A stretch of DNA of 64,000 bases from Marinobacter salinus (GTDB lineage Bacteria; Pseudomonadota; Gammaproteobacteria; Pseudomonadales; Oleiphilaceae): assembly GCF_001854125.1 (NCBI RefSeq), contig NZ_CP017715.1:3348001-3412000 (forward strand), in the 5' to 3' direction. The position numbers and the translations under genes are program-made. Below the pieces are notes generated by a model. That model ran no database searches. It was not told the origin of the DNA and was given only the letters and a program-made list of their open reading frames with translations. Position 1 is the first letter of the stretch. Each line of letters opens with the position of its first letter. Of the stretch, positions 1-7,289 are shown piece by piece.

Positions 1-1
1 C

Positions 2-1024
2 TTCCTGTCTGGCCCCATTGGTGTGGAAGGCGCGGAGCCCGGCGACCTGCTGGAAGTAGACATCCTCGACATCGGCACCTTCGAAGAGAGCCAGTGGGGT
101 TTCAACGGCTTCTTCTCCAAGCAGAATGGTGGTGGCTTCCTGACCGAACACTTCCCGGAAGCCCAGAAGAGCATCTGGGACTTCAACGGCATGTTCACCA
201 AATCCCGCCACATTCCCAATGTGGAATTCGCCGGCCTGATTCACCCGGGCCTGATCGGCTGCCTGCCGTCCAAAGAGTTGCTGGACACCTGGAACAAGCG
301 TGAGGCTGGACTGGTCGCCACTGACCCGGAGCGGGTGCCGGAACTGGCAGCCCTGCCCAACGGCGATACCGCCCACATGGGTAAGATGACCGGTGATGCC
401 GCCAAAGCCGCAGGCGCCGAAGCGGCCCGCACCGTTCCGCCCCGTGAGCACGGCGGTAACTGTGACATCAAGGATCTTTCCCGTGGTTCCAAGGTTTACT
501 TCCCGGTTTACGTGGACGGTGCTGGTCTCTCGGTTGGTGACCTGCACTTCAGCCAGGGCGACGGCGAGATTACCTTCTGTGGCGCCATCGAGATGGCTGG
601 CTGGATCCACCTGCGGGTGAACCTGATCAAAGACGGCGTGAAGAAGTACGGCATCAAGAACCCGGTGTTCAAGCCCAGCCCGATCAAGCCCCGTTACGAC
701 GACTACGTGATCTTCGAAGGCATCTCGGTCGACGAAGACGGCGGCCAGCATTACCTGGACGTGCACGTGGCCTATCGCCAGGCCTGTTTGAACGCCATCG
801 AGTACATGACCAAGTTCGGCTACACCAAGGCCCAGGCCTACGCCATTCTGGGCTGTGCACCGGTGGAAGGACATATCAGCGGCGTGGTGGACATCCCGAA
901 CGCCTGCGCCACCCTCTGGCTGCCAACGGGCATCTTTGACTTCGACATCAACCCTTCTGCCGACGGGCCGAAGAAGATGGTCAGCGGAGGAATGGACGTA
1001 CCGCTGTCGAAAGATAAGGAGTAA
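2..1024 (+). CDS. fmdA: Formamidase, 5'-truncated by window edge
   Basis: Formamidase of the FmdA/AmdA family, which hydrolyses formamide to formate and ammonia in the cytoplasm. The frame is already open at base 2, so the N-terminus lies outside the window; known family members are about 400 residues and about 340 are visible here. Family-typical stretches include SGPIGVEGAEPGDLLEV, GGNCDIKDL and HFSQGDGEITFCGAIEM. The FmdB-like zinc-ribbon gene starts 5 bases after the stop, which is the usual fmdA-fmdB arrangement and supports one transcript. Substrate could also be a short-chain amide; the formamide assignment rests on the family and the neighbour. Confidence 0.9.
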   Translation, partial: FLSGPIGVEGAEPGDLLEVDILDIGTFEESQWGFNGFFSKQNGGGFLTEHFPEAQKSIWDFNGMFTKSRHIPNVEFAGLIHPGLIGCLPSKELLDTWNKREAGLVATDPERVPELAALPNGDTAHMGKMTGDAAKAAGAEAARTVPPREHGGNCDIKDLSRGSKVYFPVYVDGAGLSVGDLHFSQGDGEITFCGAIEMAGWIHLRVNLIKDGVKKYGIKNPVFKPSPIKPRYDDYVIFEGISVDEDGGQHYLDVHVAYRQACLNAIEYMTKFGYTKAQAYAILGCAPVEGHISGVVDIPNACATLWLPTGIFDFDINPSADGPKKMVSGGMDVPLSKDKE

Positions 1025-1029
1025 CCGCC

Positions 1030-1383
1030 ATGCCTGTGTATGACTACAAGTGTCGTGACCATGGCTTGTTCAACACACTGGCGACCATGGATGACGCCGC
1101 CAAGCCGGCGGAGTGCCCCACCTGCAAGGTGCTGTCGCCCAGAGTGATTGTGTTGCCGCCGGAAATTGCGGCCATGGACCCGGCAAAACGCAAGGCCCAG
1201 GACAGGAACGAACGTTCCCGCCACGAGCCGGTGTTCTCAACCGCCGACCGACGGGCGAACGACAAAGAGCACAGCCGCAGTTGCGGTTGTGGTTCCCCCA
1301 AACCCGGTAAGTCGATGCTGTTCTACACCGCCGACGGGAAAAAAATGTTCCCCTCCATGCGGCCCTGGATGATCAGCCACTGA
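1030..1383 (+). CDS. FmdB-type zinc-ribbon protein
   Basis: A 117-residue protein starting MPVYDYKCRDHG, the usual opening of FmdB-family zinc ribbons. The first cysteine lies in YKC and a CPTC pair follows at about residues 31-34; this ribbon is somewhat degenerate because the expected second residue of the first pair is not a cysteine (CRDHG). A further C-G-C-G cluster is near residue 86. FmdB proteins have been proposed as regulators or accessory factors of the amidase encoded upstream. It is probably co-transcribed with the formamidase gene, 5 bases upstream, and followed by a strong terminator. Confidence 0.8.
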   Translation: MPVYDYKCRDHGLFNTLATMDDAAKPAECPTCKVLSPRVIVLPPEIAAMDPAKRKAQDRNERSRHEPVFSTADRRANDKEHSRSCGCGSPKPGKSMLFYTADGKKMFPSMRPWMISH

Positions 1384-1412
1384 GTAACTGAAGTAACGTC
1401 TGTCACGTGTTT

Positions 1413-1437
1413 GGCCCCTTCCGGGGCCTTTTTTTTT
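1413..1437 (+). terminator. Rho-independent terminator after fmdA-fmdB
   Basis: A six-base stem GGCCCC/GGGGCC with a four-base loop is followed directly by a run of nine T. It closes the formamidase transcript and isolates it from the nrd leader. Confidence 0.9.
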
Positions 1438-1460
1438 GCCCCGCCTTGTCCCTCCTTTAA

Positions 1461-1476
1461 ATCGTGTATATAGTGC
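1461..1476 (+). promoter_or_regulatory. Possible NrdR box
   Basis: The 16-mer ATCGTGTATATAGTGC matches the NrdR-box consensus acaCwATATATwGtgt fully in its right half (TATATAGTG) and poorly in its left half. It lies just upstream of the cobalamin riboswitch of nrdAB, where NrdR would be expected to act. A convincing second box one or three helical turns away was not found, so this is tentative. Confidence 0.4.
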
Positions 1477-1514
1477 TTTCATCCTTGGTCAACTACCAGA
1501 TGTTGTTTTTTTGA

Positions 1515-1692
1515 GCATCTCGGTATCGGGAATCCGGTGAGAATCCGGAACTGACGCGCAGCGGTATTGGAGAACGAGCGTGGCATCAAGACACTGGCAA
1601 GGAGCCCCTACAGGGGCTCCGAACCGGGAAGTCGCCACGCAAGGCCGAATCGAACGATTCACGCTCCTGAGTCCGAAGACCTGCCAGGGATA
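1515..1692 (+). ncRNA. Cobalamin riboswitch upstream of nrdAB
   Basis: The conserved blocks of the adenosylcobalamin riboswitch are present in order: GGGAATCCGGTGAGAATCCGG, then a degenerate form of the CACTGT block, CACTGG near 1591, CCGGGAAG near 1624, and the signature GTCCGAAGACCTGCC at 1671-1685 (the B12 box). A variable hairpin GGAGCCCC/GGGGCTCC lies at about 1601-1620. The nrdA start is about 120 bases further on. A short hairpin GGGCAA/TTGCCC at 1748-1762 lies in that interval and could belong to the expression platform. The expected effect is to shut off B12-independent ribonucleotide reductase when cobalamin is plentiful. Confidence 0.88.
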
Positions 1693-1812
1693 TAACTGCA
1701 CCTTCGCGTCTTAAGGTGAGCAGATCGGTAGTGCCTGCCCGTCTCTTGGGCAAGGTTTGCCCCTGCGTACGCGATGGTGCAAGGAACCTAACGCGTATTC
1801 AGGAGTACAGAC

Positions 1813-4578
1813 ATGTCCAACTCTGCCCTGGCTGAACCCCAGCCATCCGCCCCAACCGACACCGAATCCCTGCAGGTCATCAAGCGCAACGGCACTCTCG
1901 TTGGCTTCAACCCGTCCAAGATCACCGTCGCCGTCATCAAGGCGTTTCTGGCCGTGGAAGGGGACAAGGCCGCCGGCTCCGCCCGCATCAACGACGCCGT
2001 GCACCGGGTCACCGAACAAGTAGTCCAGGCCATCAGCCGGCGTTTGAAGGCTGGCGGCAAGGTCCATATCGAAGACATCCAGGACCAGGTGGAACTGGCG
2101 CTGATGCGCGCAGAAGAACAGAAAGTCGCCCGGGCCTACGTGCTGTACCGGGAAGAACACGCCCGGCAGCGCGCCCACGACGATCCGATGGAAGCCCACC
2201 CGCACCTGACCGTGAAAAAAGCCAGTGGCGAGATCGCCCCGCTGGACCTGGGCCTGATGAAACTGCAGGTGGAGCAGGCCGCTACCGGCCTGGAAGGCAT
2301 TGACGGTGATTCCCTGGTCGAAGACGCGTTGACCAACCTGTATGACGGCATTGCCGAGGAAGACGTGCTCTCTGCCCTGGTAATGACCGCCCGAAGCCGC
2401 ATTGAACGGGAGCCGGACTACAGCGCCGTCACCGCCCGACTGCTGCTGGAACAACTGCGGCTGGAGAACGCCAGCGCGTTGAGCTTATCCACAGACCTGC
2501 CGCTGGCGGAGATTTATCCACAGGCTTTGAGGGCCTTCATTGCCGCCGGCATCCGCTACGAATTACTGGACGAAGCGCTGGCCGAGTTTGATCTGGAGCG
2601 CCTGGGCGCCGCCCTGAAACCGGAGCGTGACCTGCAGTTCGGCTTCCTTGGCCTGCAAACCCTGTACGACCGCTACTTCCTGCACTGGAACAAAGCCCGC
2701 CTGGAACTGCCCCAGGTGTTCTTCATGCGCGTGGCTATGGGCCTGGCCCTGCGGGAAGACGACCCGAATGCCCGCGCCATCGAGTTCTACAACCTGCTCT
2801 CTTCGTTCGACTACATGGCCTCCACCCCAACGCTGTTTAACAGCGGCACCCGCCACTCCCAGCTGTCGTCCTGCTACCTCACCACTGTGGGTGATGATCT
2901 GGAAGACATCTACGGCGCCATCCGCGACAACGCCATGCTCTCGAAATGGGCCGGTGGCCTGGGCAACGACTGGACGCCGGTGCGTGCGCTCGGCTCCCAC
3001 ATCAAGGGCACCAACGGCCAGAGCCAGGGCGTGGTGCCGTTCCTGAAGGTGGTGAACGACACCGCTGTGGCGGTGAACCAGGGGGGCAAACGCAAGGGCG
3101 CGGTGTGCGCCTACCTGGAAAGCTGGCACCTGGACATCGAAGAATTTCTGGAATTGCGAAAGAATACCGGTGACGAACGCCGCCGCACCCACGACATGAA
3201 CACCGCCAACTGGGTGCCGGACCTGCTGATCGAACGCATGCGCGAAGACCGGAACTGGACTCTGTTCTCCCCTAGCGACGTACCGGATTTGCACGACCTC
3301 TACGGCAATGAGTTCCGCGAACGCTACGAGCATTACGAGGCGCTGGCGGAGCAGGGCAAGATTGCCCTTTCCAAGACAATTCCGGCCAAACAGCTCTGGC
3401 GCAAAATGCTCACGGTGCTGTTCGAAACCGGCCACCCGTGGATCACCTTCAAGGACCCCTGCAACCTACGTTCGCCCCAGCAGCACCTGGGCGTGGTGCA
3501 CAGCTCGAATCTGTGTACCGAAATTACCCTGAACACCAGCGCCGATGAAATCGCCGTGTGCAATCTGGGCTCAGTGAACCTGGCTGCCCACATCGTCAAT
3601 GGCGAGCTTGACGTGCAGCGCCTGGAGCGCACCGTGACCACCGCCGTGCGCATGCTCGATAATGTTATCGACATCAACTACTACGCGGTGCCCCAGGCCC
3701 GCAACTCCAACCTCAGGCACCGCCCGGTGGGCCTGGGACTGATGGGTTTTCAGGATGCGCTTTATCAGCTGGGCCTGCCCTATACCAGCCCGGAAGCGGT
3801 GGAATTCGCGGACGTGGCCATGGAGCAGCTCAGCTACTTCGCCATCCGTGCCTCCGCAGCGCTGGCGGGAGAGCGGGGTGCCTACGACAGCTACGAAGGC
3901 TCCCTGTGGCAGCAGGGAATCCTGCCCATCGATTCCATCAGCCTGCTCAAGAAAGCGCGCAGGGAAGGGGACATCGCCGTCAACACCAACGCCCGGCTGG
4001 ACTGGACCCCGGTGCGGGACCTGATGGAGAAAAACGGCATGCGCAACAGCAACGTGATGGCCATTGCCCCCACCGCCACCATCTCCAACATCGTGGGCGT
4101 GTCCCAGTCCATCGAGCCGGCGTACCAGAACCTGTTTGTGAAATCGAACCTCTCCGGTGAGTTCACTGTGGTGAACCCCTCACTGGTCCGCGATCTGAAA
4201 GCCGAAGGCCTGTGGGACAACGTGATGGTCAATGACCTGAAATACTTCGATGGCTCCGTACAGCAGATCGACCGCATTTCACCTCAACTGAAAGCCCGCT
4301 ACGCCACCGCGTTCGAGATTGACGCCCGCTGGCTGGTGGAAGCCGCTGCCCGCCGGCAGAAATGGCTCGATCAGGCCCAGAGCCTGAACCTGTATATGGC
4401 GGAACCCAGTGGCAAGAAGCTGGATGCCCTTTACCAGCTGGCTTGGGAGCGTGGTCTGAAAACCACCTACTACCTGCGCTCTCTCGGTGCTACCGGCGCT
4501 GAAAAAACTGCCCCGGTTGCTGCACCGCAGCCGCAGGTGTGCAGCATTGATGAGCCGGACTGCGAAGCCTGTCAGTAA
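1813..4578 (+). CDS. nrdA: Class Ia ribonucleotide reductase, alpha subunit
   Basis: Large catalytic subunit that reduces ribonucleoside diphosphates to deoxyribonucleotides with NrdB. It has 921 residues. Two N-terminal ATP-cone-like regions (about 20-115 and 125-215) precede the ten-stranded barrel, as in Pseudomonas NrdA. Visible active-site elements are the first redox cysteine in SSCYL (about 353), the N-x-C-x-E triad in NLCTE (about 565-569), the partner cysteine in VCNLG, the radical-transfer tyrosine pair in TTYYLRS (about 884), and the C-terminal shuttle cysteines in the last 12 residues. An AGGAG lies 8 bases upstream of the ATG. nrdB follows after 30 bases. Confidence 0.97.
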   Translation: MSNSALAEPQPSAPTDTESLQVIKRNGTLVGFNPSKITVAVIKAFLAVEGDKAAGSARINDAVHRVTEQVVQAISRRLKAGGKVHIEDIQDQVELALMRAEEQKVARAYVLYREEHARQRAHDDPMEAHPHLTVKKASGEIAPLDLGLMKLQVEQAATGLEGIDGDSLVEDALTNLYDGIAEEDVLSALVMTARSRIEREPDYSAVTARLLLEQLRLENASALSLSTDLPLAEIYPQALRAFIAAGIRYELLDEALAEFDLERLGAALKPERDLQFGFLGLQTLYDRYFLHWNKARLELPQVFFMRVAMGLALREDDPNARAIEFYNLLSSFDYMASTPTLFNSGTRHSQLSSCYLTTVGDDLEDIYGAIRDNAMLSKWAGGLGNDWTPVRALGSHIKGTNGQSQGVVPFLKVVNDTAVAVNQGGKRKGAVCAYLESWHLDIEEFLELRKNTGDERRRTHDMNTANWVPDLLIERMREDRNWTLFSPSDVPDLHDLYGNEFRERYEHYEALAEQGKIALSKTIPAKQLWRKMLTVLFETGHPWITFKDPCNLRSPQQHLGVVHSSNLCTEITLNTSADEIAVCNLGSVNLAAHIVNGELDVQRLERTVTTAVRMLDNVIDINYYAVPQARNSNLRHRPVGLGLMGFQDALYQLGLPYTSPEAVEFADVAMEQLSYFAIRASAALAGERGAYDSYEGSLWQQGILPIDSISLLKKARREGDIAVNTNARLDWTPVRDLMEKNGMRNSNVMAIAPTATISNIVGVSQSIEPAYQNLFVKSNLSGEFTVVNPSLVRDLKAEGLWDNVMVNDLKYFDGSVQQIDRISPQLKARYATAFEIDARWLVEAAARRQKWLDQAQSLNLYMAEPSGKKLDALYQLAWERGLKTTYYLRSLGATGAEKTAPVAAPQPQVCSIDEPDCEACQ

Positions 4579-4608
4579 TCCCTTACTTCACCTTCAGGAG
4601 GCACAACC

Positions 4609-5667
4609 ATGCTGGACTGGGACGACGAACTGAAAACCGAACGCAAACCGGCCGCGAGCAGCGGCCCGGCCCCCGTGAACGTGGACGACAAACGGGTGGT
4701 TAATGGCAACACCGACATCAACCAACTGGCACCCTTCAAGTACCCCTGGGCCTGGGAGTACTTCATGAACGCCAACAAGAACCACTGGACCCCGCTGGAT
4801 GTGAACATGGCCCAGGACGTCCACGACTACCACCACCGGCTGACAGCACCAGAAAAGCATGTGTATGAAAACGTACTCGCCTACCTCACTACCTCCGACA
4901 TCCTGGCGATGCGCAACATCGGCCTTGCAGTGATGGAAAAAATGAGCGCGCCGGAACTGCAGATCTACCAGGCCCGGCAGGTGTACGAAGAGGCCATGCA
5001 CACCTGGGCGTACCAGCACTGCATCGAAACCCTGAACCTGGACCAGAGCGAGATCTACAACCGCTACCGCGTGGTGCCGGCCATCAATGGCAAGATCCAG
5101 ATCGCCAATCGCCGGCTGGACGCCGCCATGCGCCCGGACATGAACCTGCGGAACAAGGACGACCTGCAGGAATTCATCATGTCCTACCTGTTCTTCGCGG
5201 CCGTCTTCGAAGGCACCTGGTTCTATAACGGCTTCAGCCCCATCTTCGCTCTGCAGCGCCGTGGCCTGATGCGCGGCACTGGCGAACAGCTGCAGTACAT
5301 CCTGCGGGACGAAGCCATGCACTTCTCCTTCGGCCTGAAGGTGGTCAACCAGATTGTGGAGGAGGAAAACATCGCCTTCGATCCGAAAGCCGTGCGGGAA
5401 ATGTGGGACGAATCCGAAGCTGCAGAAACCGCCTATGCCAATTACATCCTGCGGGATCCGATTCTGGGTTATTCAGCGGAGTATCACAGCGAGCAGTTCC
5501 GCTTCGTGGCCAACCGCCGTGCCCGCACCGTGGGCCTGGACGAGCCATTCCCCGGCGCGAAAAACGTCTCCCCCTGGCTGGACGAGCAGGCCACTATGCG
5601 CAAGGAGAAGAACTTCTTTGAGACGAGGGTGATTGAGTACCAGACCGGAGCGCAGCTGGAGTGGTAG
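4609..5667 (+). CDS. nrdB: Class Ia ribonucleotide reductase, beta subunit
   Basis: Diiron-tyrosyl radical subunit, 352 residues, with ribosome site AGGAGG. Spacing of ligands matches class Ia proteins: D97, then E128 and H131 in YEEAMHTWAY, with the radical tyrosine at Y135; the second half of the site is in FEGTWFY and RDEAMHF. The C-terminal tail, which docks into NrdA, is present (ending GAQLEW). It is co-transcribed with nrdA and so should be under the same riboswitch control. This is the last core gene before the accessory island. Confidence 0.97.
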   Translation: MLDWDDELKTERKPAASSGPAPVNVDDKRVVNGNTDINQLAPFKYPWAWEYFMNANKNHWTPLDVNMAQDVHDYHHRLTAPEKHVYENVLAYLTTSDILAMRNIGLAVMEKMSAPELQIYQARQVYEEAMHTWAYQHCIETLNLDQSEIYNRYRVVPAINGKIQIANRRLDAAMRPDMNLRNKDDLQEFIMSYLFFAAVFEGTWFYNGFSPIFALQRRGLMRGTGEQLQYILRDEAMHFSFGLKVVNQIVEEENIAFDPKAVREMWDESEAAETAYANYILRDPILGYSAEYHSEQFRFVANRRARTVGLDEPFPGAKNVSPWLDEQATMRKEKNFFETRVIEYQTGAQLEW

Positions 5668-5684
5668 AGGCTTTGCCCCGGAGA

Positions 5685-5931
5685 TCAGCGACAAATGACG
5701 CAAAACTCCGGGGTACAACTGCAACCCATTGAGTTAACTGCATAAATTAGCGAGGGCTTCGTGATTAAAAGACAGAGAACCTTCGCAAATAGAAGACAAA
5801 TGACGCCTATTTCCACGGGGCGTTTCCTTGGTCTATGCTGTACCACATTGATTTATAAAACTTATAGCGAAAGGATGGCGAAAGCTGCTACGGAAATAGG
5901 CGCGGGCGGGATATATGTCATTTGTCGCTGA
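5685..5931. repeat. Repeat cluster GACAAATGAC at island edge
   Basis: The 315 bases after nrdB hold no gene. CAGCGACAAATGAC at 5685-5698 recurs as an exact inverted copy at about 5918-5931, giving a 247-base unit with 14-base inverted ends. A third copy, GACAAATGACGCCTATTTCC at about 5793, has the inverted counterpart of its GCCTATTTCC half near 5891. The left copy sits inside a larger CCCCGGAG/CTCCGGGG stem (5674-5715) that may be the old nrdB terminator. It could be a MITE-like unit or repeated transposase-binding sites from a lost transposon end. Confidence 0.6.
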
Positions 5932-5982
5932 ATTAGCTGTTAGCTGACCATCAGGATATATACATAAAACGAGGAGAGTAGA

Positions 5983-6444
5983 GTGATTAAGAACTTCGAA
6001 GAGATAAAACTGCAGCTCATGGAGCTCTCCGATATCGTAAATAGCTTTAAGTCGGAAGCCGTCCAGCTAAGAATAGTTGAATTGGTTTTTGGCATGGAGG
6101 CTGAGCACGAGCAAGATGATCAGGATGAAACACCCGAAAAACCCAGGAAAAAAACTGCACGCAGAAAACGCGCAGCTAAGAAACCCGAGGAAGATACTCC
6201 CAAAAAGACCAGCAGCAAAAAGGCAAACGGCCAGGGAGCTGTTGCAACACTGACTAAGCTCGTTGACGATGGTTTTTTTAAAGAGCCGAAGTCTATTGGA
6301 AATATAGTCGAGCACTGTGATCATAATTTAGCTAGAAAATTTAAAGCTAATGAGTTTTCCGGGAAGCTGGGCAGGCTTGTACGAGAGGGTACATTGACCC
6401 GGACTAAAAACTCAGAGAACCAGTATGAATACCAAAGTAAATAA
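5983..6444 (+). CDS. Basic linker/winged-helix-like protein, cassette 1
   Basis: A 153-residue protein of unknown function with a GTG start placed by GAGGAGAG just upstream. Residues 1-35 look helical. Residues about 38-85 are a lysine/glutamate-rich linker with KKTARRKRAAKK-type runs, suggesting nucleic-acid contact. Residues about 86-153 form a compact domain (TLTKLVDDGFF, GKLGRLVREGTLTR) that resembles a winged helix. It is the first gene of an integron cassette that starts at base 5940, and its end overlaps the next gene by 20 bases, so the two are probably translated together. Base composition is AT-richer than the flanking chromosome. A partner or antitoxin role for the next gene is only inference. 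Confidence 0.75.
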   Translation: MIKNFEEIKLQLMELSDIVNSFKSEAVQLRIVELVFGMEAEHEQDDQDETPEKPRKKTARRKRAAKKPEEDTPKKTSSKKANGQGAVATLTKLVDDGFFKEPKSIGNIVEHCDHNLARKFKANEFSGKLGRLVREGTLTRTKNSENQYEYQSK

Positions 6445-7198
6445 TTCGCTGTTGGATCTATCTCTTGCGAATGTATCGAAGACATTCAGGCAAAAGCTTA
6501 TTGATACTTACCTTGATATTAAGAGGTCGTGCGTTGAATCTGACTTTGAGGCTGCTGGGTTGGCCGCAGGTAAGTTCTGTGAGGTGTTGATACGGCTGTT
6601 GCAGCATGAAGTAACCGGTTCGCATACTCCTTTTGGGAAGCCAGTGCCCAATATGGCGGATGAGTGCAGAAAGATTATTACCGCTTCGAACAATAGCGTT
6701 CCGGAATCTGTGAAAAGCATAATCCCTCGCGCTTTAGTATTCCTATACACCATGAGAAATAAGCGTGGTATAGGACATATTGGTGGAGATATTGACGCAA
6801 ATCGAATTGATGGTGCGACGATAGCGAGAACCGCAGACTGGATTCTTTGTGAGTTAATTCGTGTATTCCACAAAATGCCAATAGAGGAAGCGCAGGATTT
6901 AATCGACGGTATATCGGTAAAGAGTCTCCCGATTGTCTGGGAAGTTGCAGGAAAAAAGCGGGTTCTGAAGGACGGCCTAAATGCGAAGCAAAAGGCCCTC
7001 TTATTGCTTTACTCAGAAACTGAATCGGCAGTACTTACAGAAGACCTATGCTCTTGGATTGAATATACCCCGAGTATGTTTGCAAAAAGGGTGCTAGATG
7101 ACCTTCATCAGAAAAGGCTGATTGAATATGATCGAGAATCTGAGCTCGTCTACTTGTCCCCAAAGGGAGCCAAGGTCGTAGAAGATGAGCTCCTGTGA
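6425..7198 (+). CDS. HEPN-like protein with C-terminal winged helix, cassette 1
   Basis: A 257-residue protein. The N-terminal, helix-rich part contains RNKRGIGH at about 111-118. This fits the RNx4-6H signature of HEPN ribonucleases and related Abi-type domains. The C-terminal part (about 185-257) resembles a winged helix (KRVLDDLHQKRLIEY, LSPKGAKVV). It overlaps the preceding basic protein by 20 bases and is the last gene of cassette 1; the cassette's attC begins 11 bases after the stop. A role as an RNA-targeting toxin or phage-defence effector is inferred from the motif and cassette context; no function is established. Confidence 0.75.
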   Translation: MNTKVNNSLLDLSLANVSKTFRQKLIDTYLDIKRSCVESDFEAAGLAAGKFCEVLIRLLQHEVTGSHTPFGKPVPNMADECRKIITASNNSVPESVKSIIPRALVFLYTMRNKRGIGHIGGDIDANRIDGATIARTADWILCELIRVFHKMPIEEAQDLIDGISVKSLPIVWEVAGKKRVLKDGLNAKQKALLLLYSETESAVLTEDLCSWIEYTPSMFAKRVLDDLHQKRLIEYDRESELVYLSPKGAKVVEDELL

Positions 7199-7208
7199 AG
7201 AGAAAAGT

Positions 7209-7289
7209 AGCTAACAAGGCCAGGCACGGCGACGTCTACTACATTGCGGCTTCGCCTTCATACCGTAGCCGCGCATGCTGGCTGGCGTT
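7209..7289 (+). other. attC site of cassette 1, split by an IS
   Basis: AGCTAAC (7209-7215) is the exact complement of GTTAGCT at 5939-5945, where the cassette begins. This is the self-consistency expected between the two ends of an integron cassette. Inner arms GGCCAGGC and GCTGGCTGGC can pair, and the site ends GGCGTT. The rest of the right-hand core, GTTATAC, lies at 9120-9126 beyond the inserted IS. Cassette 1 therefore spans 5940 to 7287. Confidence 0.8.

Noticed and set aside
2563..3435. A 290-codon frame opposite nrdA
   Set aside because: Antisense shadow; codons mirror nrdA and no ribosome site or domain is visible.
5915..5945. TGTCATTTGTC as a Tn7-like or Tn5053-like left end
   Set aside because: TGT start and repeats are suggestive, but no matching right end with ACA and no tns/tni genes were found.
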